Shown here one piece after another: positions 24,782 to 36,512 of a stretch of DNA of 64,000 nt. A program made the translations under genes and the position numbers. The stretch is from Macrotis lagotis (taxonomy: Eukaryota; Chordata; Mammalia; Peramelemorphia; Peramelidae). The DNA lies in contig NC_133666.1 of assembly GCF_037893015.1 (NCBI RefSeq), positions 256,500,294 to 256,564,293 on the forward strand, read 5' to 3'. The stretch's first letter is position 1. Each line of letters begins with the position of its first letter. The notes under the pieces were generated by a model, which was given only the letters and a program-made list of their open reading frames with translations, was not told the origin of the DNA and did no database searches.

Positions 24782-24787
24782 AATAAA
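24782..24787 (+). promoter_or_regulatory. SREK1IP1: Polyadenylation signal AATAAA, distal
   Basis: Canonical hexamer followed by T-rich sequence ('tttaccttcttgtatc'). Candidate distal end of the same transcript. Confidence 0.45.
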
Positions 24788-24800
24788 TTAAATATTTACC

Positions 24801-25379
24801 TTCTTGTATCAACATTTGAAATGTGAGCTTATTGGCAGCTAGGTTTATATCCTGAGCACCCAACCAATGATTCCTGGAGCTGCTTCAGTTGAGAGTTCTG
24901 ACTTCAGATAAGTCAAGTCAATGATACTGGAGATGAAGGGATCTTTGTTAGAAAGGTACCTGATGGAGCTCTTTTCATTCACATTACTTGAGATGGAAGT
25001 AACTTTTCATATTTTATATTCAAAGACTTTTTTTACCTTATATCATGCCCTGAATTTCCACAGTGCCACACTCTCGTGTGTTTCTTCCAGTTTAGTGGCC
25101 ATGGAGACTTAAGGACTTTTAGCTTCTTTCAGATTACCTTGACCATGATGATTCAGCTGCTGTCAGTCCCAAGTCAATTTGTTGTGCAAATTTCATTCCT
25201 AATTAGTCTGTCCTGGCTCCACTCAGAAAGAAATTCAGAAACACTAGCCAAGGTGACAAAGAAATTGGAATCATTAAGAGTAATTTCTTTCCACAAAGAC
25301 CTAGAAAATACAGACTTAAAGGCTGATTAGGAAATAAAGGAAACAACACAGGGTCAATTTTTTCCTATTTTAGGATCAT
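24801..25379. other. Unassigned intergenic sequence
   Basis: No exon or confident repeat. The text is more balanced in composition than its surroundings and has some open frames without recognisable domains. Confidence 0.4.
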
Positions 25380-26745
25380 GTTGAAGGGCAGAGGATTATG
25401 GCATTAGGGTCTAATTGGGAAACACGAAGAAGTATGAAGAATGAAATGGGGCTATTCCCAAGGACAAGAAGAGGTCCTGGATCCAGCATGCAGGACCAAT
25501 GCCAACTGGAAGGTCTAGGGATCCAATGCTGTTTTGCATGGCCAATGATGGCAAAGAGGAGTCCTGGGCATGCATGATACCTGAACAGAAGTGACTTGCA
25601 GCCATGGGACTCTGACTTGGGGAGTGGAACAAGATCTCAGACCCAGTCTCCTGCCCAGGCTGTAGGCTGTATAGTAGGATAACCAGTCTAGGGTGCTCAG
25701 ATTCCCACTGAACTTTAGTGACTTAGAGCTAGCTGATAGTGATTGTGTTTAGGAGCAGTCTGTGGAAGCTCCAACTGGGGCAAACCCACTACTGTTTTTC
25801 ATGTTTCAGGCCCTTGTAAAGCTCAATTTAGGAGGACATAAGTCAGGTCTCTTATCATTTTGGGAACACTGAAACCTGATAGGTTCCCAGCCTGAGCTAC
25901 CCAAGGAGCCCTTGAAGAATGCAATATTCATTGCCTAGCAAAATCAGCAAGATCCAAGAGAATACAAAACAAACAAGTTCCCAGACATTTCTTACAAAAG
26001 GGTACAGAGCCTGAACCTGATGTCAAGTTCATTTTGGTAAGACTGGAACAAAGTGTAAACAAAAATCCTATCATAAAAAGTTAACCAGAATACCCTAGAC
26101 ATAGAGTCCCAAAGAAAAAACAGTTCATGCATAAAATCAACAGAATTCCCAAAAGAAATTTTCATCTAAAAGTTTAAAATGATTTTATAAGTGAAGTGGA
26201 AGTGCTAAATGAAAGACATGGGAAGGAGAATTAACATCTTAACACAAAAATTACAAAAATAATACCTAAGCAAAAGATTTTTAAAACGAAGTTAATGCCT
26301 CCATAAAACAAATATTAAAACAAGGTCAAAAAACAAAAAATGTAAGATACCACATTTTAAAAACAATGACCTGAAAAACATCAAGGAGAGATAATTTAAA
26401 AAACATTTGGACTACCTCAAAGCCATGAGTGTGTTTGAAGAAATCATGAGAGAAAAAAGCTCAAGATTTCTTAGGAGTGGGGAAAAAAAAGTGATTGACA
26501 CAAGCACCAGAAAGAATCCAAGGCAACACAGGTTGATCATAGTTTAATGGCCATCATTATATAAAGAAGCAAAATGAGGATATGGTATATGGGCTTACAA
26601 AGAATTACCTACCCAGCAAAACTAATTATAATCCTATAGGGGAATGGGACCTTAATAAAGAAATAAATCACTTCCAATAATTCCCAATAAAAATACCAGG
26701 GGTTGAAATACAAACATGGGAATGAAGAAACAAAATAAATACAAA
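25380..26745 (+). mobile_element. Degraded ORF1-bearing LINE (L1/HAL1-type)
   Basis: A GC-richer leader (about 25380-25920) is followed by A-rich text with ORF1 traces. 'ggagagataatttaaaaaac' at about 26385-26404 parallels the RRM start (R-D-N-L-K) of the HAL1 copy at 35570. 26600-26740 parallels the C-terminal domain ('acctacccagcaaaac' for Y-P-A-K). No frame survives. No ORF2 text follows, so this may be another half-L1. Confidence 0.5.
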
Positions 26746-26872
26746 TGCTCAATCATAATGAACTGAATGAAGATGAAAACATTCTAATGATTATAAAAGA
26801 GGAAGAGGGAAAGGAAAGGCAGAAAAGGGATGAGGAAAAGGTGAATATAAATTGCTTCAGTGTGCACACACA

Positions 26873-26876
<4 letters not shown>

Positions 26877-26920
<44 letters not shown>
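26877..26920. repeat. (TA)n microsatellite
   Basis: About 22 uninterrupted TA units. The Tyr-Ile reading frames across it are artefacts. Confidence 0.97.
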
Positions 26921-26926
<6 letters not shown>

Positions 26927-27474
26927 TGTTCAGGATGGAAAGAGTGGGTGACACCTGAAAATCACTTTGAAAAACTGGTCAAAGGAGGACAGAACACACA
27001 CACACAGTTCAGTGCAAAATACAGTTCACTAAGACTGAAGAGGGAATAGATAAGAGTAGATTCTGGAAAGCATTAGTCATAACCAAAAACAATCTCTTAA
27101 TAAGAGGTTAGACCATATAAGTTTTAAAGTATCCAACTCTCAAAGATGCTTGATTTTTTATTTTACTGTTGCCCAAAATTTCAAAAATTATAAATTGAAT
27201 ATATATGAAAATATTCTTTGAATTTCTGGCATGGTTGACATAATGATGAACTTGGAGCAAAGGGAAAATGTACCTAATTATTGACATGATTACCTTAAAC
27301 CACCTCATTACAAATGTTTCTTTATCTCTTATATTGTTACATTGAATAAATTAACGAATTAGACTGATTTTCTAATAGATGACCACATTTTGATGAAAAT
27401 TTAGATATAAAACAATACAGGTTTTTAGTCTGATCAACCAAAAGTATATCTAATACCACTACTTGCCAGCCACA

Positions 27475-27716
27475 TGTTGTTCAGTCATTTTATTTGTGTC
27501 TAATTATTTGTAACCTCATTTGGAGTTTTCTTGGCAAAGATAATGCAGTGATTTGCTGTTTCCTTCTGCAGCTCATTTTACAGATGAGGAAATTCAAATA
27601 AGTAACAGTCCTAGAATCACACAGATGGTAAGTGTCTGAGGCTAGATATGAATTCATGAAGATGAGTCTTCCTGATTCCAAGCCTGGTATTCACTGCACC
27701 ACTTACCTGCCCCAAC
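27475..27716 (-). mobile_element. Older tRNA-SINE with 'gttcagtcatttt' 3' domain
   Basis: Antisense. It has 'ttgttcagtcattttatttgtgtc', 'ttttcttggcaaagata', 'cagctcattttacagatgagg', then a tRNA-like core ('tcacacagatggtaagtgtctgagg') and head near 27716. The same family occurs at 54608-54822 and, fragmentarily, at 58235-58370. Confidence 0.7.
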
Positions 27717-27884
27717 TTTTTTTTTCCTGCTCCATGTAGCTTTAGTTAATTATTCCTAAGTTTTTCAGGTACAAATTCCAATTAAAATATTTTTTTCTGT
27801 AGTGAGCCTATGAGATGCTTTAAGGAAATGAATATTTATTTAAAGTTGTCATTATTTCTGTTTTTTAGCAGTATATTATACCAC

Positions 27885-28060
27885 ACAGTAATCAAGTGTT
27901 ATTCTTTTGCATTGTGTTGTGGCAGAAAATGTATTGGAATGAGAGACCTGAGTTCTGCTTTTAAGTAACTTTATGACAAGGCAAATCATTTCATGTCACT
28001 GGTCTTCAGTTTATCAGTAAAGTTTAGAGGGTTGGAGTTTGCAGTTATCCCTAACTATAA
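27885..28060 (+). repeat. MIR-like ancient SINE
   Basis: 'ggaatgagagacctgagttctgc', 'aaatcatttcatgtcactgg' and 'gtttatcagtaaagtttagaggg' are MIR-type text. Confidence 0.5.
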
Positions 28061-28151
28061 ACTATTCATTCATTTAATATAATATAAAAATTATATGCTA
28101 TTTCAAATAAATTACTGCCATTCAGTAATAGTAAAGAAAATCCTGAAGATT

Positions 28152-28407
28152 TTGATGGTGATGTTTGTCCTTCATTCTCCAAGAAGACAATGACATCAGG
28201 GAGGTGATGCCATGACAAGCAAGTGAATTGGATTTGAGGGAGGGAATGCTGTGCTAAGTCTGAAGCCAACTGAGTTAAGTGGCCAGATATGGATCAGGAT
28301 CACTGGAGATAGCTCCTGATGCAAGGCAATTGGGGTTAAGTGACTCAAATCCAGCCTCAGACATTTAATACTTACTTAGCTATGTGACCTTGGGCAACCA
28401 AAAAAAG
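28152..28407 (-). mobile_element. Rearranged SINE: (ATC)n-tailed SINE body fused to an inverted SINE core
   Basis: 28152-28344 is the antisense 3' part of the ~300-bp SINE family, up to 'ggggttaagtgact'. From 28345 the text flips to sense-strand tRNA-SINE core ('caaatccagcctcagacatttaat... gtgaccttgggcaa') to 28402. The antisense head expected at this point is missing. Confidence 0.65.
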
Positions 28408-29890
28408 CTTGCTTCTATATAGGCAGACCTGCTATCTATGCAACTGCTTCCTTTTCTCCCATTCCAACTGTTGGCTAAGAAATCTCACTAGTTCTTCTTA
28501 TCCCATTACACATTTTCATCACAAAAATTCCATGGTCTTTTTGTGAATCTAAAACTTTAAGTAACTGGAAATAAACAAAAGAAGTCCATGTGCATACTTA
28601 ATACAATAAATATTGCCCATAAATCTTTGTAAAAAAAATTAAAGATTCATGTAGGAAATTTATCCCAAAAAATTAAGCTTGTTTTTTTTAACATAATCAC
28701 AATATATTGTTTCCAATTTAATAAGAAAAATTGCCTCAACCAAATAACATACAGGATTTGTATAATATGTTATTTGCTTATTTTTGTTTTCTCATTTTTA
28801 CGTTTTTTTGTTCATTCTAAATCTTAATTCCAAGTAAAGAAAATAGTAAGGAACCTAATTGAAAAACCACATAATGACTAAAGCATATAAAAATAATAAA
28901 ACAGAGTATTTACCAAGGCTGTGTGAAAAAATAATTACACAGCTGTGCTTTATTTGACATTCAAAATTACTCTTATTGACTCAAGCTGCCAGATCCTGAT
29001 GCTTTGTCTCAATAATCTATGTAACATAGTGACTACGTACAAAATAAAACCATACCAGTGTCTTAACTAACCTGTCCCTCAACCCAAATATTCATCAGAA
29101 GTAATATCAGACTATAACTGTTAAAAACCTATTTTCTGAATTTTTATCCTAAAAGCTTAAAAATCAATTCAAAATGTACTCTCAGCAGTATTATAAATAA
29201 CTGCCATAAAATTTCTCCCTTCACAAATATGAACAAGTACTTAGTACTCTATGTTCATGCAAAGTATCATTCTTATGGAAATTTGTCAACTTTCAGGCTT
29301 TCAGGTACTATTAAAAGGCAATTTTGAAGTTTAAACTGAAACAAATTTAAACTATTTGAACTTGAAAAGTAGTTCAGTGCATTTATTTTATCCATAACTT
29401 TAATTCATGAGCCATTACATTGAGGCCTGTAAGATTGCTCAGGTTTTTTTTACTAGGAATTTTGGCAAAGCCTAATAAATGATGCCTCCCTAAATCTGTG
29501 TTTACCTAAGCAGAGGAGTGAATCTTTTTTTATAAGCAAAAAGGTCAAAACAATATCCTCACTAAAGAAAATAAACATGCCCCAAGTAAAATTGTCTACA
29601 AATTGAATCCTATTACCAAATTTATAAGTTCATAATTAGAAATACTGAGATAACAATTGAGAAACAAATGTTTGAAATCATATAATTAAGGAAAAATAGA
29701 TAACTTTATGATAATACTTTACTAACAATATTCCAAATATTAGCTAACATACTGTACTAAAATCACAAAGTAGATTTACTATATGGTTTATGCCTTATTA
29801 GAAGTCCTACTATGTCCTTTTGCCTGTAGTGTAGGATTTAGAGAATCATTTGATAAGAAGTAGTGGAAATAATTTGTGGTACCAAATTAA
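28408..29890. other. Repeat-poor A/T-rich intergenic block
   Basis: About 1.5 kb between the two gene ends with no repeat, exon or RNA gene that I can identify. Such blocks can hold conserved regulatory sequence, but nothing in the bases proves it. Confidence 0.4.
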
Positions 29891-29899
29891 GGTCAGAGA

Positions 29900-30070
29900 C
29901 CCAAACCAGGAAAGTATTTCAGAGGCCAATTAGTCTGTTATTCCTTATTTTACAGGTGAAGAAACTGAGATGGAGGGAGGTTAGTAAGTAACTTGGCCAA
30001 GGACTCATCAATAATAAGTACAAAGATGGGGAACCTAGTTCTTCTGATTGCAAAGCTAGTCTTCCACTAA
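29900..30070 (-). repeat. MIR-type ancient SINE
   Basis: Antisense MIR text: 'cttattttacaggtgaagaaactgagatgg', 'taacttggccaagg', 'gggaacctagttcttctgatt'. Confidence 0.65.
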
Positions 30071-30149
30071 ATAACATGAAAACTCCTAGTACTTACCATC
30101 GAGACCCTTGTAATCAGATCAAGGAAACAGGAGTTTTGGAACATAAACC

Positions 30150-30622
30150 AGCATTTGTATACAGACATCTTTATTGTAAATGGGTTAAGAAGCAAAACTT
30201 AATAAACTTAAGTTGGTCTAAGAAACCTCAGGAAACAATAAATTTAGTTTTTCTTATTTCATGCAAAATGTCATTCCATGTTAAAAGAGGCTCCAAGACT
30301 TCTAAACTGAATTATCAAACACTTGAAATACAGCATAAACTTTATGCCTTCATCATATACCATAGTAGATTAATAGGTATTTTCTCCCATGTGTAACAAT
30401 TTAACTATTGCTACCAAAGTACTTCGGGAACCTGATTTCCTGTTACACAATAAACATGACTTTCTTAGGGAAGGCATTCAAGTCACAAAAATTTCAGTTA
30501 CTCAAAAAACAACTAAATTATTTGGGAAATGTGATGCAGGGGGTGTGTGTCTATGTGAATTTATGTCAGTTGACTTGTGGAAAAATTGCATCTGAAATTG
30601 CAAAGATATCTAAAATACGTTT
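30150..30622 (-). other. SHISAL2B: SHISAL2B 3' UTR (probable extent)
   Basis: Sequence downstream of the stop codon on the - strand. The first canonical AATAAA on that strand is at 30175-30170, which would place cleavage near 30150 and give a ~470-nt UTR. The extent is inferred from this signal. Confidence 0.55.
30170..30175 (-). promoter_or_regulatory. SHISAL2B: Polyadenylation signal AATAAA
   Basis: Canonical hexamer on the - strand (TTTATT on +), about 450 bases after the SHISAL2B stop, followed by 'GATGTCTGTATACAAATGC'. Confidence 0.5.
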
Positions 30623-30792
30623 TCACTCTCGTTCTTCCACAAAATTTCTAAAATGCAGTATTTTGGGCAAATGTTGATTTGTCATATCCATCAGTTTTTC
30701 TTGAATGATCTCTTCCATGTCACATGATGTTTCATTTGTTGAATTTGAAACTGCATTTTGATTAGTAGCTTTGGCTTTTCTACTTGAGTTAC
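30623..30792 (-). CDS. SHISAL2B: SHISAL2B (FAM159B), last coding exon
   Basis: Acceptor TTGCTTACAG lies on the - strand at 30802-30793. The exon's first two bases (GT) complete a Gly codon begun by the exon at 56085-56239. It encodes N-S-S-R-K-A-K-A-T then N-A-V-S-N-S-T-N-E-T and M-E-E-I-I-Q-E-K-L-M-D-M-T, closely matching the human SHISAL2B cytoplasmic tail as I recall it, to TGA at 30625-30623. The family consists of small single-pass membrane proteins related to Shisa; this exon is the cytoplasmic C-terminal tail. After M-D-M-T the reading continues about 16 residues (to V-E-E-R-E), longer than the short human ending I remember, probably through a shifted stop. The exon sits 25.3 kb from its upstream neighbour. 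Confidence 0.93.
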
Positions 30793-31280
30793 CTGTAAGC
30801 AAATACACAAAATACAATTAAGTAACCATAAGAAATAAAAGTCAGGCTTTTGAAATTTTGCTAAATTTTAATGGTATAATCATTTTGTCTAGAGAAAAAA
30901 GATTTTATAAAATAAAAGCATGATGCTAGAAATCACTTCCTATGCTGTGAATGAGATATAATTTATTTTTTTGAGTTAAAAAAATGTTATGAAGGTAAAA
31001 AGAGACAATGGAATACTACATCAGGAGTCAGGAAGTTTAGAGTTCAATTCTGGTTTTTTTTGCTGTTCATTTTTAATTTTAACATGATTAAAGAGATGAA
31101 AATGTTTAAGTTGTAAAGGGTGTTATTAGTTGTGTCTTCTACCTAATACTATGTAAATGAGTTTATACACTAAACCATTGTTATCCTGGACTGCCATATT
31201 TTCATACTTGGCAAGGAGATCAAGTGCTTTAGGGAAGACGTGGTTTCTGTGGGGGGGGGGGGTTAAAAATTATTAAAAGT

Positions 31281-31432
31281 TGGGGCAGCTAGATGGCTAA
31301 ATGGATAGAGCACCGGCCCTGGAGTCAGGAGGACCTGAGTTCAAATTCAGCCTCAGACACTTAATAATTACCTACCTGTGTGATCTTGGGGCACTTAACC
31401 CCATTGTCTTGCAGAAACAAACAAAAAAAAGG
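31281..31432 (+). mobile_element. tRNA-derived SINE (WSINE-like)
   Basis: Sense copy with head GGGGCAGCTAGATGGCTAAA and an A-rich tail, flanked by 9-bp ATTAAAAGT duplications (31272-31280 and 31433-31441). Confidence 0.9.
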
Positions 31433-32080
31433 ATTAAAAGTCATCTTTGAGGCTTAATTGATGTAGGAGTATAAGACTAAGACTCAGGCCATTGATTATT
31501 CCTACCCCCTTAAGCTTTAGTAGTGCTTTATTAGGGTCAAAAACAAAAGTAATTCAACTGAATCAATGCAGTATCCCTGTTGAGTATACTTTCCCCACCA
31601 AGGCTAAGTGATACTCCTAAGTGATGCTCCTTGTGTGAACTGTTAGGTGATATGTAGATATCTCATTTTGTTTCAATTCCAAAGTTGAAGCACACAATCA
31701 TTCCAGACCTGTACTATTGAACACAGTCTCTTTATTGGGTGTATTATATATTGACTAAACTTCTGTGGAACACAATTGAGAAAGTTTATGTTGCATATAG
31801 TTGTTCTGTTTCCTCTGTTTACTTTTCTTTTTAATAAGGGAGATAATTCTAAATTATAAAGGACAATGGAACAAAATACAATTGAGTGCTGTTTTAGACC
31901 TAGTAAAGTTTTCTTAAATCTTAATAAACATCTGAAGCACTCTTTTTAAAAGAAAATAAATATCTGTACTTTGTTTGCTTTAAATAATGTTCCCTATAAG
32001 TCAGTGATTGGTTAGGTCTCCTCCTATTTTGCTTATCCTGACATGCTTACAACATTTTGCCCAATCATATTCATAATAGA

Positions 32081-32390
32081 GGTGATGATGTTTGTCCTTT
32101 ATTCTTGAAGAAGACCATGACATAAGGAAAGTGATACCATGACAAGCACATAGTTTGGATTTTTTTTTTTGGGGGGGGGGTACTGTGTTAAGTCACCAGT
32201 CTCACTTTCTCCTCTGGAGGCCAGATATGAATTAGGACAACTGGAGATGGTCCTGGATGTGAGGCAGTCAGAGTCAAGTGACTTGCCCAAGGTCACACAG
32301 GTAGTAACAAATTTGAACTCAGGTCTTCCTGAAGTCCTCTTGACTTCAAGGCTAGTGCTCTATCCACTGTACCACCCACCTGCCTCAAAA
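32081..32390 (-). mobile_element. ~300-bp tRNA-SINE with (ATC)n tail, MAR1-like
   Basis: Antisense copy: 'gatgatgtttgtcctttattct' at the left, SINE core 'cttgcccaaggtcacacagg', head near 32386. A T-run and G-run (32161-32180) expand its middle. Confidence 0.75.
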
Positions 32391-32399
32391 ATGTGTTAT

Positions 32400-34170
32400 T
32401 CATGATTAATCATTTGTTTATTTTCTTTTTCTTTCCATTCTGGGGATTGTCCAGAACCAATAATTCAATTTTTTTTCATTATGTTCTTTTATATTTGGTG
32501 TTAATATGTAAATATCAGCCTTATCTTTTGCTGTGTGTGTGTTTTTTTTAATTGTGCATATTTAAATTCAGTTAAGTAAGTAAACTGGAAACATTTTTTC
32601 ACCTATCATCATCTGAAATATGGCCAACACACCCCTTCTTAAAATTGCTATAATTTCTTTCACCTTTTTTTTCTAATTACTTTCACTTTTAAAATCAATC
32701 TTCAAGGATAGCTATAATCCTAAAATCCCTCCTACTCAATATCTTTTCACCAGAATGTTCATGGATCTTTGGAACTAAAGGCATTTAGTCCCCTGTTATC
32801 AGGCAAAACTAGAGCTAAAATTTTCTTGCATTATCTGCTCACTAAAGTGCTCCTCTGAGGAGATGTGAGTCCCTCCCCACATCTCAGTATTCATGGTATG
32901 TCACAGAACCATGCCTAGAAGGAGCTGCTCCATTCAGCTGTCCAAGCCACAAAGAGACCCCTGCTGGAAATGGGTTTAGTGGCGAGGAGTAAAAGGGAAT
33001 TTCTCTATTCCTATACCACCAACATCAGCTGTCCTTTGGAAGTTTGGACATCTTTGTCAGCTTGAATAGGAATCACTAAACCAATAGGAAACCCTGCAGC
33101 CAGCGAAGAGTACATAATCTACTAGATGCAGCTATAGAATGAGACCTAAGGAAGAAAGCATCTTCCAAGAGAATGACTCCTAGCAGAAGAAAAGTCATAC
33201 TATAGTGGGAAGTAAACTTTGTGAGACCAGCTGCTCAGCAAAGTCACCCCCCAGGAATGTTGCATGAGAATCTCACAAAGAGAATAAAGATCTTAGGCCA
33301 TGCAATACTAGGACTTCTGAATATAGTCTTTGCTACATGTGTATCCTACATGGACGCCTCACTAACGTTATGATTATGTTTGAACCCACTCTTATAATTA
33401 ATTGTGTGTGTGTTTCTAGGAGGGTACCCCAGTTTTAAAATAGGAATCTTTCTGTAGCTACTGCTCTTTATTCCATATGAGTAAAAACTTTGGCTAAAAG
33501 GTAACTGTTTCTACTGGATCGTTGCTAAATGAAAATATAGCAGTCAGAGTATATGAGGTAGTAGTGTTGACTAGACTATAATACCTCAAGACAGTAACTG
33601 GTCTTCTGAGGACCTGACTTCCAAGTACAAATTGGAAATAATTACCTAGAGGGATTAACTAAAATTTATTATGGGATCAGGGTGACCTTGGACTCTTGAA
33701 AAATAGACCAATGTAATTCAAGTTCTAACTAGTACTATCAATCTGGGAAAGACTTCAAGTACTACCCAACAATATTATCTTAGGACCAGCCTAGCTCATC
33801 CAACTAGATGTAAAACCAGAAGGTTAGCCATCAGTTGATATATTTGAGAGTGGTGTGAGAGAAGGGAGATGCCTGATTGTTACAACACACAAAAATATCC
33901 TCTAAGTCAGGGAAAGGTTATGACCTGCATTGGCAGAGGGAGTACTCACAACTATGAAATCACAGATTTACAGTCTCCTCACAACATCCTATCTTCTTTC
34001 ACACTGAATCGCTATTTTGCTTCCAGTTAGCAACTTAATTATCTGCATTATATGGAAAATCTCTAAGTCCTATTAGTACTAAATTTGTTTCCGAGATAAC
34101 TATTTATATCATGATTTTTTTTCTGTCATTCAAAATCTATATCTTGGACAACCACTACAGGTAAACAGTA
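32400..34170. other. Unassigned intronic sequence, possibly an old LTR-type repeat
   Basis: About 1.8 kb without confident assignment. 32740-33520 is less A/T-rich and has an AATAAA (33284-33289), which would suit an LTR or other retroelement, but I see no paired terminal repeats or primer site. No coding frame. Confidence 0.35.
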
Positions 34171-35179
34171 AGTCAGGTCGGAGCAGAGCCAAGAAGGCAG
34201 TATGAGAACAGGCTTCCTCAGGAACTCTCTCCAATGATAACTTTAAAATTAAGACTAACTAAATTTTTGAAAGACAGAACCCACATAAAGATCCAGTGAG
34301 GCAATTCTCCATCCCAAAATAACATGGAAGATTGTGGGAAGGAACTGTTCCATGGGTTGGAGGGGGCACCATTGCAGCCAGGATCACCATGCCAGAGCAA
34401 AGGAGCTCCAGCCTTCCCAGAACAGACTGCAGGGCATTTGGGTCCCTGGGAGTACGGGCATCTGGCAGCAGAAGCAGTTTCCTGACCTTCCAACCCAGGG
34501 AACACCAAGCACAACTTGGAAGATCAGTGGGAAAACCTCTGCCAGAGCAAGCACAAAGCCCAGGCCAACTTGACCCTCAATTTAGCCGTGGCCCTCAGTG
34601 TAACCACAGCCCTCATCACAGGCCAGATCCCAGGAAAAGGAAGCAGGCCCACAGAGCTGCCCAGCAGAGAGCTGCCTGGCAGCTGTTCCCAGAGTACTCA
34701 GTCCATGGAAGGTAAGGGGATTGGGGAGACTGTCAAGGTTTCTCCTCTGTCCCTAGGACAGCACTCCAGTGCTTTATCCATATTCAGACCCTGGTCACAG
34801 TCTAGGGCCCCCCATTACCATAGAGCAAGGACCTCCTCACAACCTCAGAGCAGAGGGGTGTGCATGTGGTCATCCACAGACCAAAACACAACCCAGGAGA
34901 GCAGTCAAAACCTCTCATAAGACCTTGAAGGAACTGAGGTCTTTGTGGAGGGTGTCCCAATAATACTCAAAAGCTCAGGAAGCATCCCAAATCCAGGGAA
35001 CAAGCTAGGGAAATGAGTAATTAGAAAAAAAAGAACCTGACCATAGACATTTACTTTGGTCTCATGGAGGAACACACACTCAGAATATGAGAGAGTCCAA
35101 ATTTCTGTATCCAAAGCCTCCAAGAAAAATAGGAGTTGGGCTCAGGTATATAATAGAGCTCAAAAAAATTTTTGAAAAT

Positions 35180-35876
35180 TAAGTAAGGGAGGTAGAGGGA
35201 AAATTGGGGAGAGAAATGAAAGAGATGCAGGAAAAACATGAAAACCAAGTTAGCAGCTTGATGGAAGAGAGCCAGAAAAATCTGAAGAAAACAACATGTT
35301 AAAAATCAGTCTAGCTTAAATGGAAAAAGCAGTCCAAAAAGTTAATAAGAAGAATGCCTTAAAAAGCAGAATTGGTCAGATGGAAAAGGAGATAAAAAAG
35401 CTCTCTGAAGAAAACAGCTCCTTCAAATGTAGAATGGAGCTAAAGGAAGCTGATGACTTTGTGTGGAATCAAGACACAATAAAGCAATACCAAAAGCATG
35501 AAAAACTAGAAGAAAATGTGAGATATCTCATTGGAAAAATAACTGATTTTGAAAACAGATTCAGGAGAGATAATTTGAAAATGATTGGGCTACCTGAAAG
35601 TCATGACAAGGAAAAGAGTCTACACTTCATTTTTCAAGTCAGGATTACACAGGACTTAAAAACATCCACATTAAGGGCTCATAGGGCTTGGAATATAATA
35701 TTCTGGAAGGTAAAAGAGCTTGTAATGCAACCAAGAATCAACTCCCTTACAAAACTGAGAACATTCTCTTCCAGGGGAAAAGATGGACTTTCAATGAAAT
35801 GGGAATTTCAAATGTCCCTGTTGAAACAACCATAGCTGAACAGAAAGTTTCATCTTTAAGTACAGGACTCAGGTGA
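35180..35876 (+). pseudogene. HAL1 ORF1 remnant (internal deletion)
   Basis: Coiled-coil text (N-A-L-K-S-R-I-G-Q-M-E-K-E-I) leads to an RRM start (R-R-D-N-L-K-M-I-G-L-P-E-S-H-D). The frame then jumps from I-F-Q directly to V-R-I-T-Q-D, missing the part equivalent to about 38660-38860 of the copy at 37274. A stop at 35833-35835 precedes the normal end. Upstream stops remove the N-terminus. Confidence 0.8.
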
Positions 35877-36380
35877 AGCATAGAGAGGGTAGACAAGAAG
35901 CGTAAATTATGAGGGATTTAAAAATTATGAACTTCGTCTATTCCTGCATGGGAAGAAGATATGATAATATTCATTTGAATAGAGCAGTTAGAAAGAGCAT
36001 ATATACGCCAGGCACAGGAGAGAGCTGAATTTGAAGGTATAATATATTGTAAAAATGAAGTCAATGGGTGAAAAGGAAACATACTGGGAGAAAAGGAAAA
36101 GAGGTAGAATAGGTTAAGATATTTCATGTAAAAGAGTCAAGAAATAGCTTTGCAATGGTATGGAGGAGGGGAAGGTGACGGGGAGTGAATGAGCCTTAAT
36201 TCTCATCAGAAATGGCTGAGAGAGGAAACAACATACATGCTTTATATAGAGTATAGAAATCTAGAAGAAAAAGAGAAAGAGCATGGGAGAAAGGGGACAA
36301 GGGGAAGGGATGTAGCTCATTAAGGAGAGGGTAGATCTTTGTGAGGATAGTCAGATGCAAAATGTTTTCTTTTTTACTTT

Positions 36381-36512
36381 TTGCAAGGTGGTATAGCCTG
36401 TCCAGGTCCATGCAGCTGGGTGGTTGCTGGGGTCTTTGGAGCAGATGTAGGCTTGGGGCCTCCTGGCCCCAGAGCCAGTGCTCTGGCCACTGCACCACTC
36501 AGCTGCCCCACA
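36381..36512 (-). repeat. SINE-derived module M1 in the HAL1 3' region
   Basis: Antisense tRNA-SINE descendant: 'tttgcaaggtggtatagcctgtcc' to 'gcaccactcagctgcccc'. Same place within the element as modules at 39621-39760 and 51948-52086, with HAL1 text on both sides. Confidence 0.8.

Larger units (their letters stand above)
23387..24800 (+). other. SREK1IP1: SREK1IP1 3' UTR (probable extent)
   Basis: Untranslated sequence after the stop at 23386, with a SINE insertion at 23631-23791. Canonical AATAAA signals stand at 24059-24064 and 24782-24787. The end point is inferred from these signals, so either a ~0.7-kb or a ~1.4-kb UTR is possible. Confidence 0.6.

Noticed and set aside
30076..30396. 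106-codon + strand open frame
   Set aside because: Lies antisense to the inferred SHISAL2B 3' UTR, with no domain and no support.
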